NCBI GenBank assembly: GCA_944323035.1
Contig: CALUQY010000010.1
Coordinates: forward strand, 1 to 64,000
Length of the DNA: 64,000 nucleotides
Source of the DNA: Candidatus Gastranaerophilales bacterium
GTDB lineage: Bacteria; Cyanobacteriota; Vampirovibrionia; Gastranaerophilales; Gastranaerophilaceae
Direction of reading: 5' to 3'
The notes below the pieces were generated by a model, which saw nothing but the letters and a program-made list of their open reading frames with translations, was not told the DNA's origin and searched no databases. Position numbers and translations under genes: made by a program. Shown piece after piece: positions 24,918-33,679 of the stretch. Numbering within the stretch: position 1 is the stretch's first letter; each line of letters starts with the position of its first letter.

Positions 24918-26804
24918 TTACGCTACAAGCTGGCGGACATAGGCAGCGCTGTAACCCATTTTCGGCATTATGTCAGCAACAATCTTTTTAGCACTGTCAG
25001 AAATATAAACTTCTTTGCGAACTTTAGATTCTGGCACTTCTGCTTGTCCTTGTGAACCCTGAACCATTGCAACTATAGAACCTGCTAGCTGCATTGCCTG
25101 ACCGACATTTGCAAGACCTTCTTTTGAGAATATCTTACGTAAAGTAGATTTTGCTCTTGATTCCGTTCTTGCTCTAACCTCAGCGGCATCTTTCTTTGCA
25201 GTTTTCACATCCGCAGCGTCATCTGTTTCAACATCTTTCCCTTTAGCACCTTCAGTGCCTTTTGCTTCAGGAGTTTCTTCGGTACCTTCCACGCCTTCGG
25301 TACCTTTTGCACCATCGGCACCTTCGGTACCTTCAACTCCTGCGGTATCACCTGTTTCGGCAGCAGGGTCTGTTCCCTCTGCCGGCGCAGTATCATCAGG
25401 AGCCTGTGTAGAATCCGTAGCTTCGGTACCTTCTTTACCTTCAACCTTGCCTGCATCATCCGCATCTTTTGCGCCCTGTGTTTCTTCCAGTTCATCGGCC
25501 TTATCTGCCGCTGCTGTTCCTTTTGTATTAGCGGCATCAGCTTGTTCTCTAATTGATTTCAACTCGTTATCCAAATTCTTCCATTGGGAAGTCATTTGTT
25601 TAGTAGATTGAACGGCTGACATACCGGATTGAACTGCACTTGCTGCAGACATAAAGGCAGCCTGAACCATGCCGGCAGACGCATATGCTACCGTTTGTGT
25701 GAGTTTTGCAGCAGTTTTACCCCATTGACCGACAGTCTTACCCGTTGTACCAATAGGTTCCATAACCGCACCGGCTGCGGCTAAAGCAGCACCCACAAAC
25801 GGGATACCCGCACACGCTTTAAAGACACGGCCTAAATTTTCAATAATAGAACCGGTTGTCTCAACGATTGTTGAAATTTCTTCAATATCCTGTGCGACTT
25901 CAAGAGTTTTTTCAAGTTTTGTTTGGTTTTTGTCTAAGTCTTTCTGGTTAGCCTTATTTGTTTTTACATAAGCCTTAGCCGTTCGGTTCATTTCATTGAC
26001 TAACGCCTTGGAGGAGCGGCCTATAACGTTAATCTTTGATTGTCCGATTGTAATTGTAGAGCTTTTTTCACGGATTGCATTTCTTAATGTAGCTATTTTT
26101 TCAAAATTGCCGGAACCTGATGCAATTTCAGCTTCCAATTCCGCAGAATATTCATCAATGGATTTATTGGCAGCGTCCATTTCCATCATAACAGCACGGC
26201 GTTCTTGTTCTAAAGCTTTAAATTCTGCCTGCTGTTTAGCATCTTTTTCCTTAAATTTATCATCATTTTTCTTGATTGATTTTTGTAATTTTACACTTTT
26301 CTTACTGATAGAAGAAGCCTCATCTTCGCGGCTTTCAACATCATTAATCCCGCCCCTCAAATCAGAAGTTTGAGTATCTAATTCTTCAGCAGCGGCACGG
26401 CCTTTGGTAGCGTCACGGCCAATGCCTAAATCGTCAGTTTCGGCAGCATCATTTCCGCCGATCATACTTGTATCAAGTCCGGAAGTAAGAGTATTTATTC
26501 CGCCGGAAGAAGTTCCGTTAGTAGAAGAAGTACCGTTAGTTCCGCCGGAAACAAAATTCATCTGACCGTTAAAAATACTATTACCGCCTTTTTTACCTGC
26601 CGTTGAAATATTACGTGAGGTTCTAAGGGATAAAATTGACGGCTGATTATTTGTTGAAAAAATATTCGGGTCATTAAAAACGGAACCGTCTTTAGTCATA
26701 TCGACAGGAGTACGCGCAGTCGTAGTCTTTTGACTTACGCCTTTCTTCGGACGTATATAATTCGCGCCGTTCGCCGAATTAATATCCACGCTGAACATAC
26801 TCAT
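24918..26804 (-). CDS. Large coiled-coil hypothetical protein with GTEG-rich tract
   Basis: 628 residues from ATG 26804, with GGAG ten bases upstream. Order of parts: Ser/Thr/Gly/Asn-rich N-terminus (about 1-130), long charged coiled coil (about 150-310), a hydrophobic glycine/alanine segment (CAGIPFVGAALAAAGAVMEP) and a second Ala-rich helical part (about 315-400), a low-complexity acidic tract of near-repeats such as GTEGADGAKGTEGVEGTEE (about 430-520), and a helical C-terminus. No signal peptide. The coiled coil plus hydrophobic helices resemble pore-forming translocator proteins in general design, but no family is recognised. Confidence 0.6.
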   Translation of the reverse strand: MSMFSVDINSANGANYIRPKKGVSQKTTTARTPVDMTKDGSVFNDPNIFSTNNQPSILSLRTSRNISTAGKKGGNSIFNGQMNFVSGGTNGTSSTNGTSSGGINTLTSGLDTSMIGGNDAAETDDLGIGRDATKGRAAAEELDTQTSDLRGGINDVESREDEASSISKKSVKLQKSIKKNDDKFKEKDAKQQAEFKALEQERRAVMMEMDAANKSIDEYSAELEAEIASGSGNFEKIATLRNAIREKSSTITIGQSKINVIGRSSKALVNEMNRTAKAYVKTNKANQKDLDKNQTKLEKTLEVAQDIEEISTIVETTGSIIENLGRVFKACAGIPFVGAALAAAGAVMEPIGTTGKTVGQWGKTAAKLTQTVAYASAGMVQAAFMSAASAVQSGMSAVQSTKQMTSQWKNLDNELKSIREQADAANTKGTAAADKADELEETQGAKDADDAGKVEGKEGTEATDSTQAPDDTAPAEGTDPAAETGDTAGVEGTEGADGAKGTEGVEGTEETPEAKGTEGAKGKDVETDDAADVKTAKKDAAEVRARTESRAKSTLRKIFSKEGLANVGQAMQLAGSIVAMVQGSQGQAEVPESKVRKEVYISDSAKKIVADIMPKMGYSAAYVRQLVA

Positions 26805-26879
26805 GATATAAGCTCTCCGTTTTTTGCTCTCTAAATATATAAAGAGTTTTGAAATCAACGGATTTCAGCGTTTTTAATA

Positions 26880-27040
26880 TTCGTTACAAATGTTAATATT
26901 ACAAATGTTAATGAGTTAATAAGTTAATCGCAGCCCTTGGCTGCAGTTAATTAGGATTATGGAAATTAACCCGAATTCATTTTCATCAATTTTGGTTATA
27001 TTCCTTATTAACTCTTTAACCTATTAACCTATTAACCTTG
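26880..27040. repeat. AT-rich dispersed repeat, uninterrupted copy
   Basis: Matches the two halves at 89-114 and 235-305 around family A copy 1, but here GGATTATG is followed directly by GAAATTAACCCG. It therefore records the pre-insertion sequence. Contains the palindrome GCAGCCCTTGGCTGC. No gene. Confidence 0.6.
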
Positions 27041-27044
27041 AAAA

Positions 27045-28169
27045 TTAACTTATCTTACCAAGGACAACCCTTCTTTTTGCCCCGGTACAGTTCGGAAGAT
27101 TTGAAGGGATTCCGTAATATTTACAGTACCCTAAAAGCGCAAACGCCATTACTTCCTTAAAATTATTGGAAATTTTGTAATCCTCGTGGGTTTTAAGCTC
27201 AATTTTTTCGGGTAAATATTTTCTTATCAAGCGCATTAATTCAGGATTATACGCCCCGCCGCCGCCAATAATGACTTCATCAACAGATATGGCCGGAAAA
27301 ATAAATCTTTCATACGCATCTACAATCGTTCTTGCGGTAAGCGCAGTAACTGTTGCAATAACGTCTTTTTTATCCGCAGGCGCAAAACGCAGGGCATTTT
27401 CAATATAAAAATTTGAGAAATATTCACGCCCTGTTGTCTTTGGCGGCTCCTTTAAATAATATTCATCCTGCAATAACAAATTAAGCCACCCGTCGTCAAT
27501 TATTCCCTCGTGCGCGATTTTCCCGTCCTCATCATAAGGCTTATTAAAAAACTTATTCATGCAGTAATCAATCATTATGTTTCCAAGCCCCGTATCAAAC
27601 CCGAAAGTTTCACTCTCCCTCGTGACAACCGTGACATTGGAAATCCCGCCGATATTCTGCACTAAAACATTCTTTTTCAGCGGTTTAAACCACTTTTCAT
27701 CCGCAAAACACACAAGCGGCGCTCCCTCGCCGCCCGCTGCAATGTCTGCCTCTCTGTAATTTGAAACGACCATACATCCCGTTTTTTCAGAGATGACAGA
27801 ACTTTCACCCAGTTGCAGCGTACTTTTTAAGGATACACCGTCCAACATCTCCCCTTTTGGGCTGTGAAATACAGTCTGTCCGTGACTTGCTATCAAGTCA
27901 GGTTTCCCGTGCTCTGATATCAATATATTGCAAGCGTTTGCAAAACATTCCCCAATCGCAAAGTTCATCTGGCACACGTCCTTGATTGAACTTTCTCCCC
28001 TGAACATCTGAAAAATTTTTTCTCTTATATGCAGCGGATATTTATAATTTATTCCCGCAATCAATTCACAACTTAAATCAGGATGAACCAGACATAAACC
28101 CGCATCAATACTATCGCAGGAAGTTCCCGACATTAAACCTATAATCTTTTTTGTTTCCAGTTCACACAT
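27045..28169 (-). CDS. anmK: Anhydro-N-acetylmuramic acid kinase
   Basis: 374 residues; phosphorylates and hydrates 1,6-anhydroMurNAc during wall recycling. Seen: IGLMSGTSCDSIDAGL at the N-terminus, LIASHGQTVFHSP, VQNIGGISNVTVV, FDTGLGNIMIDYCM and IGGGGAYNPELM. Length is typical. Single gene. Suggests a peptidoglycan recycling pathway, consistent with the SpoIID protein. Confidence 0.95.
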   Translation of the reverse strand: MCELETKKIIGLMSGTSCDSIDAGLCLVHPDLSCELIAGINYKYPLHIREKIFQMFRGESSIKDVCQMNFAIGECFANACNILISEHGKPDLIASHGQTVFHSPKGEMLDGVSLKSTLQLGESSVISEKTGCMVVSNYREADIAAGGEGAPLVCFADEKWFKPLKKNVLVQNIGGISNVTVVTRESETFGFDTGLGNIMIDYCMNKFFNKPYDEDGKIAHEGIIDDGWLNLLLQDEYYLKEPPKTTGREYFSNFYIENALRFAPADKKDVIATVTALTARTIVDAYERFIFPAISVDEVIIGGGGAYNPELMRLIRKYLPEKIELKTHEDYKISNNFKEVMAFALLGYCKYYGIPSNLPNCTGAKRRVVLGKIS

Positions 28170-28406
28170 AAGTTTTTATTAAATCCTGATATACGGCTTC
28201 CAAGCCGAAAAAAAATCCCTAATCAAACTCTTTCACCTAAATTATACTTTTCTCTTTTCAACTTCCGTGTCCAAGCCACTCCCAAGTTTTATGCTAAGCC
28301 ATCACCTCTATCTCTTTAATACTTTATCCTGTTCACAGTATTCAATCTAAATCTTATTAAGAGTTTTATCAAGTAACAAAACCGCCAAAATTTGTTACAA
28401 TTGCCC

Positions 28407-28545
28407 ATGCCCTTTGAAACAATTGAACAAAAATAATGTTTACAATTTTAATGAAGCAAATTTAATGAAATAAAGTAAAAAATAAGGCTTTTCATGATTG
28501 ACAAAGGAATACATTTTGTGAAAAGCATTCTCCACAAAGGGCATG
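28407..28545. repeat. Nested inverted-repeat element
   Basis: Outer ends CATGCCCTTTG (28407-28417) and CAAAGGGCATG (28535-28545) are perfect 11-base inverted repeats enclosing an AT-rich 117-base interior. Inside, GCTTTTCA (28487-28494) pairs with TGAAAAGC (28519-28526). No open frame. Size and form fit a small non-autonomous element; the rest of the 28170-28547 gap shows nothing else. Confidence 0.5.
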
Positions 28546-28547
28546 TA

Positions 28548-28766
28548 CTAAATAACAAAATTAAAAAGTTCTTTTATATCAAGTTTTAAAGCATTTGCAA
28601 TAGCCTCAAGATTTCTGACAGTGACATTTGTTTCACCACGTTCTATCAGCCCGACAAAGTTTCTGTTCAAATCTGCCAACTCCGCCAGCTTTTCCTGAGA
28701 AAGCTTCCGTTTTTGGCGTTCAACTCTTATCTTGAGTCCCAGTTTTAAAATAGTATCGTTGTTCAT
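28548..28766 (-). CDS. XRE-family transcriptional regulator
   Basis: 72 residues: a single Cro/C1 helix-turn-helix, KLSQEKLAELADLNRNFVGLIERGETNVTVRNLEAIANAL, typical of solitary XRE regulators. Divergent from the promoter at 28791-28820, which drives the disrupted prepilin locus, so it may have controlled that gene. Confidence 0.85.
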   Translation of the reverse strand: MNNDTILKLGLKIRVERQKRKLSQEKLAELADLNRNFVGLIERGETNVTVRNLEAIANALKLDIKELFNFVI

Positions 28767-28790
28767 ATTACCATTCTAATAACTACTATA

Positions 28791-28820
28791 TTGACATTCT
28801 ACCTAATTTATTGGTATAAT
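28791..28820 (+). promoter_or_regulatory. Promoter facing the disrupted prepilin locus
   Basis: TTGACA (28791-28796), 18 bases, TATAAT (28815-28820); AAAGGATGG and ATG 28856 follow. Lies in the short gap upstream of the divergent XRE gene. Confidence 0.65.
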
Positions 28821-28949
28821 GATAAATATATTGGTCTAAAAGAAAGGATGGATTTATGAAAAAACATTACCACCACCGCCCGGCTGAGTCGGTCGCTGAG
28901 CAACGCTCACAAGTGAACCAAAAGAAGTAAGCATCAAGGCCGTAAAGTA

Positions 28950-29290
28950 TTCGTCATTGCGAGGAGTGAGCAAAGCGAACGACGTGGCAATCCAGTCAAC
29001 CAACGCCGCGCCACCATGTCATGCTGAACTAGTTTCAGCATCTATCCAGCATTGCGTTCTACCGGTGTCGTTGGATAGAGCCCGAAACCGTCTTGCTCGA
29101 CTCGCGAAAAACGGCAACGCGAAAAGCGTGGTTTTCGCTTTGTGCCTCCGCTCGCTCGCGCAATTCGGGATGACAGTGGCTGAGCCAGTTCCACAATTGA
29201 ACCCGAGTGAGAATTCAACAAAAAAGTCTACCATTCATTGTCATTGCGAGCGGTCGCAGACCGCGTGGCAATCCACCGGCGGTCGAGCAG
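28950..29290. repeat. Cluster of family C and related REP-like repeats
   Basis: Contains GTCATTGCGAGG...GTGGCAATCCAG at 28953-28999, GTCATGCTGAAC...TTTCAGCATCTATCC around 29017-29048, GCGCAATTCGGGATGACAG around 29158, and GTCATTGCGAGCGGTCGCAG...GTGGCAATCC around 29239-29275. Several repeat types have landed in one another. Confidence 0.7.
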
Positions 29291-29663
29291 GTCTACTGTT
29301 TGGTTGGTCGTTAAAAAGTCATGTTCAACCCTTGTGGATGGCACTCAGTGCCTTTACCATGGCGGAGATACTCTTATCCCTCACGATAATCGGTATAGTT
29401 GCAGCAATAACGCTCCCGAGTTTGACTGGCAACATCAACGAACGCACGTGGAACACGCAAAGAAAAGCGCTTTATGCAAGGATGTCACAGGCAATTGCTC
29501 TCATGCCCGCACTCAACGGCTACGGAACGTTGACAGAGGATGAGAGCGGAAACGTTACAGAAGACACTGCCGCCGAAACCTTCACCACTGCAGGTTTATC
29601 AAAAGTATTAAAAATCAACAACATCTGTGACCGCGAACACTTAGAAGATTGCCTATACAACAA

Positions 29664-29689
29664 AAACCCGCGGTTTAAACCGCGGGTTT
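29664..29689. repeat. Perfect 26-bp palindrome in the prepilin remnant
   Basis: AAACCCGCGGTTT/AAACCGCGGGTTT, no loop. It sits where the prepilin reading frame is lost. It could be a small insertion or a terminator-like hairpin (it ends in TTTA). Confidence 0.65.
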
Positions 29690-29770
29690 ACCATATCCGG
29701 TCATTTGACTTATGTCATTTATAACAGCAAGCCCGACGACAACCATTTAAGGTTACGCCTTGACCGGCGG

Positions 29771-29980
29771 TTATCTTTCAAACCCCTCTTGATGAAATCT
29801 CATCATATTTGCCAGATGCCATTGTCTTTCTTTAACATCCTGCAAATAATCTTTGATTTCTTCAAGTTCGGCTAACAATGTAGCCATATCTTTGTTCTGT
29901 CTGACAAACGGAACCTCTGGCTCCTTTTCCTGCCAGGAAGGCGAGAAACAAAGATTATCAAACAATTCCTTATCGTTCAC
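29771..29980 (-). CDS. Small coiled-coil hypothetical protein
   Basis: 69 residues with an ideal GGAGGT eight bases before ATG. The C-terminal half (MATLLAELEEIKDYLQDVKERQ) is an amphipathic helix; the N-terminal half is acidic with aromatic residues (LCFSPSWQEKEPEVPF). No membrane segment. Its position after the prepilin remnant and its size recall small accessory proteins, but no function is recognised. Confidence 0.65.
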   Translation of the reverse strand: MNDKELFDNLCFSPSWQEKEPEVPFVRQNKDMATLLAELEEIKDYLQDVKERQWHLANMMRFHQEGFER

Positions 29981-30050
29981 ATTTACCTCCTAATCAAATA
30001 TACACACAGCCGCAGACCTGATTCCATAAGATCTGCCCGCGGCGGGAATT

Positions 30051-30263
30051 CTAACACCCTTTTTCAGAAATGAATGAGTGGAACAAATCCACTAAATCAA
30101 ACTTACCGTATTTAAAAGCAACAGGTGCTTTTTTGTAAGCTTCGTTTTCCAAATCCTGAATTGCCTTTACCTCTTTATAAGTATCAGAGTCAAAATCAAA
30201 ACTTGTCATTTCCCCGTAATCTAACATCAAATCCTCAATGTCTAAAATTTTCTTTTCTGTCAT
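30051..30263 (-). CDS. Small acidic hypothetical protein
   Basis: 70 residues from ATG 30263, with AAGGAG eight bases upstream; the GTG at 30272 is too close to that site. Acidic N-terminal half (ILDIEDLMLDYGEMTSFDFD), short helical C-terminus. No known domain. Same strand as the gene at 29771 with a 70-base gap, perhaps one unit. The 290 bases upstream (30273-30562) show no gene. Confidence 0.6.
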   Translation of the reverse strand: MTEKKILDIEDLMLDYGEMTSFDFDSDTYKEVKAIQDLENEAYKKAPVAFKYGKFDLVDLFHSFISEKGC

Positions 30264-30562
30264 ATCAAACACTCCTTATTTACCTGTGTTGAATGTCGGC
30301 GTGAAATGCAAAAAACTTTAGGGGAAAACGCTCAATCGTTACATAAGTTTACAAGCCAAAAATCCAACATGCGCCATAGAGCCTTTTATACCGGCTTAAA
30401 ATCCATTGCAATAGCAAAAAGAAAAACTATTTACAAAAATTTACACGCCGCAACTCAAATATAACGCAAAAATCATGATTTAGCGGTTTTATACCACTAG
30501 CCAAAATAACATTTTTATGTTATAATAGGCAGCGGTGAAGGCGAAGTGGAAGGAGTTACACA

Positions 30563-30721
30563 ATGGGTACTACTGAAACAATCGAAACTAAGAAAATCAA
30601 AAAGTCAAAATTCAACGATGAATTTGAAGCTTATTTGAAAAAGCAATGCCTCAAAACCACATTTAATGGGTCTGAATTAGAAACATTCTCATGGTACCGT
30701 AAAGTTTTAGGTTTGGCTTAG
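30563..30721 (+). CDS. Small basic hypothetical protein
   Basis: 52 residues; AAGGAG lies eight bases before ATG 30563 and a terminator-like hairpin follows. Lysine-rich (TIETKKIKKSKF) then FEAYLKKQCLK and a short aromatic C-terminus (FSWYRKVLGLA). Upstream, TATAAT near 30520 may be the -10 box. No family recognised; its signals for expression are better than those of most short frames here. Confidence 0.55.
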   Translation: MGTTETIETKKIKKSKFNDEFEAYLKKQCLKTTFNGSELETFSWYRKVLGLA

Positions 30722-30756
30722 ATTCCTTAGGTCTTTTAGTAAAAAAGAATGAAGAA

Positions 30757-30790
30757 AGCGCTGCTCTTTGGGAGGGTGCTTTTTTTATAT
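30757..30790 (+). terminator. Intrinsic terminator
   Basis: AAAGCGCT pairs with GGGTGCTTT (one G-T and one T-G pair), loop about 12 bases, followed by seven T. Follows the small gene ending at 30721. Confidence 0.6.
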
Positions 30791-30810
30791 CCTGGAAAGA
30801 CACTCTATAA

Positions 30811-31014
30811 AATAAAGCAGTTCTCCGCCGCTCCGCCTCGCTGAACCGCGAGCCGCGCGTTTCCCTCTCGAAAAACAGTTCACTGAACTGTTTTTCTCGG
30901 CAGAGTGCTGTCTAATACGCCACTCAAAAGGCTCGCTTGCGTGAGCGGGAGTTGCTACGCAACTCATTCACGCCACGTTCCTTATCGCGAGTCTTTCTCG
31001 GACAGACATGCAGC
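30811..31014 (+). repeat. Family A palindromic element, copy 5
   Basis: 204 bp, AATAAAGCAGTTCTCC to CTCGGACA, with palindrome AAAACAGTTCACTGAACTGTTTT and the extended 3' hairpin (GGCTCGCTTGCGTGAGC inner stem). Just beyond, 31016-31036 holds an inverted remnant of a 5' end (GCGAAGAACTGCT). Confidence 0.8.
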
Positions 31015-31117
31015 CGGAATGGCGAAGAACTGCTATATATACATGACTTTACACAAAAATAACTTTTATGATAAAATTATATTAATAGGGAGAGAGGATT
31101 CTCTCAGGAGGGTTATT

Positions 31118-33214
31118 ACGAATAAACGGTTATTAATATCTGCAATAATTTTAACAGTTTTCGGCGCAAACAGTGCTTTCGCAAGTCTTACACCGGAAGC
31201 TAATTCTCTCTATCAGAAGGCCTGCGCTTTTGAATACAGAGAAGAATATAATAATGCCATTCAAGCTTTACTTCAAGCAATTCAGCTCAACCCGAAAGAA
31301 TCCATGCTTTATACAAAACTTGCAGGACTTTATGCGGATACACAGGATTACGATTCAGCTCTGGCAACATATAAAAAAGCCCTCGAACTTAAACCGACTG
31401 ACGCATTTATTTATATAAGTATCGGCGGAATTTACGAAAATAAAGGCAGCTACAAAGAGGCACTTTTATACTACCAGCAGGCGCAAAAAATCTTTCCGGA
31501 TTACAAATTTAACTACCTGAACATCGCCAATGCTCAATATATGAGCAAAGACTATAAAAGCGCGATTAAAAACTACGAATTTTTCCTGAGTATTTATCCG
31601 GAACACTTTGAAGCACGAGAAAACCTAGCAAATTCATACCTTCTTGAAAACAGTGTTGACAAAGCGATTACGGAATTCGCCGCGATTTACAAGAAAAATC
31701 CGGACGGGTTTAACAGCTACGGAAACTACGGGATTGCACTTTATAAAACAAAAGAGTACACAAAGGCAATTGAATTCCTGCAAAAAGAGCTTGAAAAGAA
31801 TACCACAAACCTTTCCTGCCGCGTAACACTGGCGCTCTGCTATCAGGCACTTGAAGAAAACGACAAGGCTCTTGCGCAGTACACTGCAATCTTTGAGCAG
31901 GAACCTTCCCTGAATATAATCCGGTTTGACTACGCAAATCTTCTTGCTGATATGCAGCAAAATGATGAGGCAATCAAGCAATACAAGCTTTATATTGAAA
32001 AATATCCTGACAACGGCTACGCTTACAAAAACCTCGGAATGGTCTTAAAACGCGAAAACCGGATTGACGAAGCCGTCAAGAATTTTGAACTCGCAATCGA
32101 GAAAAACACCAGCGACCCCGATATGAAAAAGGCGCTTGCAGAATCCTACCACCTGCAAAAGAATTATGAAAAAGCTGTTCAAGTCTACAACGAAATTCTT
32201 CTCACAGAAACAAACAACTATGATTTGAAGCTTAATAAAGCGCTTGCGCTCCACGCGTGGGGGAAATATCCTGCCGCAATAGATTTATATATGGAACTTT
32301 TAAAAGTAAAACAAGACGAAGAAGTGACCAAAAATTTAACCTCTGCACTTCTCACACAGGCAAAAATCTATTACGATGCAAACGACCTTACAAAAGCTTT
32401 GCCATACTTTGAAAAAGCTGCCGAATACAACAAAGAAAACAGCTATCCTTTATATATGATAGCAAAAATTTACCGCGCACAGGATGACACCTTAAAGGCA
32501 AGTGAATACTACGAAAAAGCTATTTCATTAAGCCCGACAAACCTCGATTACAGCAATGAATATGCAGAATTCATCACAGAAGCTTATAATAAACAATTCG
32601 CAGAGCCTGCAGCGCCGGAAAAAGAAATAACAACTACTCCGGCGGCACCGGCAGAAACCGCAGGCAACATAAGCAATGTAAGCAGCGCAGATGAAGATAT
32701 CTCTCTTGTCACGGTAACATTTGAAGACGAAAACGCACCTAAAACAGAAGTTGATAAACAATACCAAAAACTTCTCACAGCAGCAGACAAAAGTTACAAA
32801 AACAAAGAATTTGACGCGGCACTTTTAACCTACAAAGAAGCGTTGGAACTTAACCCGACAGACGAAAAAACACTATTGAAAATCGGTAATGTCTATAGAG
32901 CCCAAAAAGATAACAAAAACGCAAGCTCATATTACAAAAAGGCAATTTTGACAGACATAAACTATGCAGATGCATGGTTCAACCTCGGGCTTGTAAACGC
33001 GGAGGACAAAAATACCGATGAGGCAATAAAAGCGTTTAGTAAAGTCGTCGAAATTGATCCAACCTATTCATACGCATATTTTGCGCTGGGTATTGCATAC
33101 GAATCACTGGGCAAAAATCAGGAAGCAATCAAAAATTACCAATCCTTCCTGCAATACAGCGACGACAGCAATACTATGGGAGTTGTTCGCGAAAAATTGA
33201 AAATATTAAAATAA
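31118..33214 (+). CDS. Secreted TPR-repeat protein
   Basis: About 698 residues. Signal peptide NKRLLISAIILTVFGANSAFA, then tandem tetratricopeptide repeats of 34 residues (first near LTPEANSLYQKACAFEYREE), at least a dozen, split by an Ala/Pro/Thr-rich linker near residues 490-525. TPRs bind proteins; here probably in the periplasm or at the outer membrane. Start problem: no ATG, GTG or TTG exists in frame next to the signal peptide. AGGAGGG is followed after five bases by ACG (31118), so either ACG is the start or an ATG was lost; the next upstream ATG (31044) has no ribosome site. Its stop overlaps the next gene (TAATG). Confidence 0.8.
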   Translation, partial: TNKRLLISAIILTVFGANSAFASLTPEANSLYQKACAFEYREEYNNAIQALLQAIQLNPKESMLYTKLAGLYADTQDYDSALATYKKALELKPTDAFIYISIGGIYENKGSYKEALLYYQQAQKIFPDYKFNYLNIANAQYMSKDYKSAIKNYEFFLSIYPEHFEARENLANSYLLENSVDKAITEFAAIYKKNPDGFNSYGNYGIALYKTKEYTKAIEFLQKELEKNTTNLSCRVTLALCYQALEENDKALAQYTAIFEQEPSLNIIRFDYANLLADMQQNDEAIKQYKLYIEKYPDNGYAYKNLGMVLKRENRIDEAVKNFELAIEKNTSDPDMKKALAESYHLQKNYEKAVQVYNEILLTETNNYDLKLNKALALHAWGKYPAAIDLYMELLKVKQDEEVTKNLTSALLTQAKIYYDANDLTKALPYFEKAAEYNKENSYPLYMIAKIYRAQDDTLKASEYYEKAISLSPTNLDYSNEYAEFITEAYNKQFAEPAAPEKEITTTPAAPAETAGNISNVSSADEDISLVTVTFEDENAPKTEVDKQYQKLLTAADKSYKNKEFDAALLTYKEALELNPTDEKTLLKIGNVYRAQKDNKNASSYYKKAILTDINYADAWFNLGLVNAEDKNTDEAIKAFSKVVEIDPTYSYAYFALGIAYESLGKNQEAIKNYQSFLQYSDDSNTMGVVREKLKILK

Positions 33215-33615
33215 TGAAAAAGTGGTTTTTAATCTTATTGTTTTTCATAACTATAGTTTCGACCGGTTGTAAGGAAAAATCTTACATAGTTTTTAACCGT
33301 GAACCGATTACACCTGAAAATGTGCTGGAGGTGGATTATTCCTTCAAAACGGGAGAAAGGGTTTATTATCTGATAACACTGCCCGAACCCGTTTTAACCC
33401 GCCAGTTATATGTACAGGTTTTCAAACGCGATAATGATGAAATGCGTTACGGCTACAAGCTTATCTACGGAAAAACCGTCAAACTGAAAGACGAACAACA
33501 GTATTATTACACCGATTACTTTGTCCTGAACGAAGCCGGACTTTACGAATTTAAAGTTTACTCAAAAGACGAACCGACCAAAGAGTTAACAAGTAATATA
33601 GTGCACGTAAAATAA
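33214..33615 (+). CDS. Lipoprotein, hypothetical
   Basis: 133 residues. N-terminus MKKWFLILLFFITIVSTGCK is a lipoprotein signal with lipobox STGC and lipidated Cys19. The mature part is beta-rich with many Tyr and Lys (LYVQVFKRDNDEMRYGYKLIYG) and no family I recognise. Translationally coupled to the TPR protein, so the two likely act together at an envelope membrane. Confidence 0.75.
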   Translation: MKKWFLILLFFITIVSTGCKEKSYIVFNREPITPENVLEVDYSFKTGERVYYLITLPEPVLTRQLYVQVFKRDNDEMRYGYKLIYGKTVKLKDEQQYYYTDYFVLNEAGLYEFKVYSKDEPTKELTSNIVHVK

Positions 33616-33629
33616 CCGTCGGTTTTTTG

Positions 33630-33679
33630 TGTCCGAGAAAGACTCGCGATAAGGGACGTGAGCGAGTCTTTCTCGGACA
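33630..33679. repeat. Family A minimal element (solo palindrome)
   Basis: 50 bp: TGTCCGAGAAAGACTCGC and its exact reverse complement enclose GATAAGGGACGTGA. This is the 3' hairpin of family A with both flanks TTTCTCGGACA, without the 5' module. Homology to the toxin gene starts at the very next base. Confidence 0.85.

Larger units (their letters stand above)
28856..29783 (+). pseudogene. Disrupted type IV prepilin-like gene
   Basis: Starts with promoter, ribosome site and ATG 28856, but reads only 24 codons to TAA. Then come 300 bases of REP-type repeats. The pilin core resumes at about 29338: AFTMAEILLSLTIIGIVAAI is a class III/IV prepilin signal with cleavage before Phe and Glu5 present, then an SLTGN and pseudopilin-like body. 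After KINNICDREHLEDC a perfect 26-bp palindrome (29664-29689) interrupts the frame; downstream another frame reads GHLTYVIYNSKPDDN, which looks like the lost C-terminus. An open frame 28957-29724 spans the repeats, so residual expression cannot be excluded. Confidence 0.6.

Noticed and set aside
25205-25611. Plus- and minus-strand alternative frames of 110-118 codons inside the coiled-coil gene
   Set aside because: Low-complexity shadows of the acidic repeat tract; no start signals.
30785-31043. N-terminal extension of the TPR protein through the family A element
   Set aside because: The extension translates the repeat and would bury the signal peptide inside the protein.
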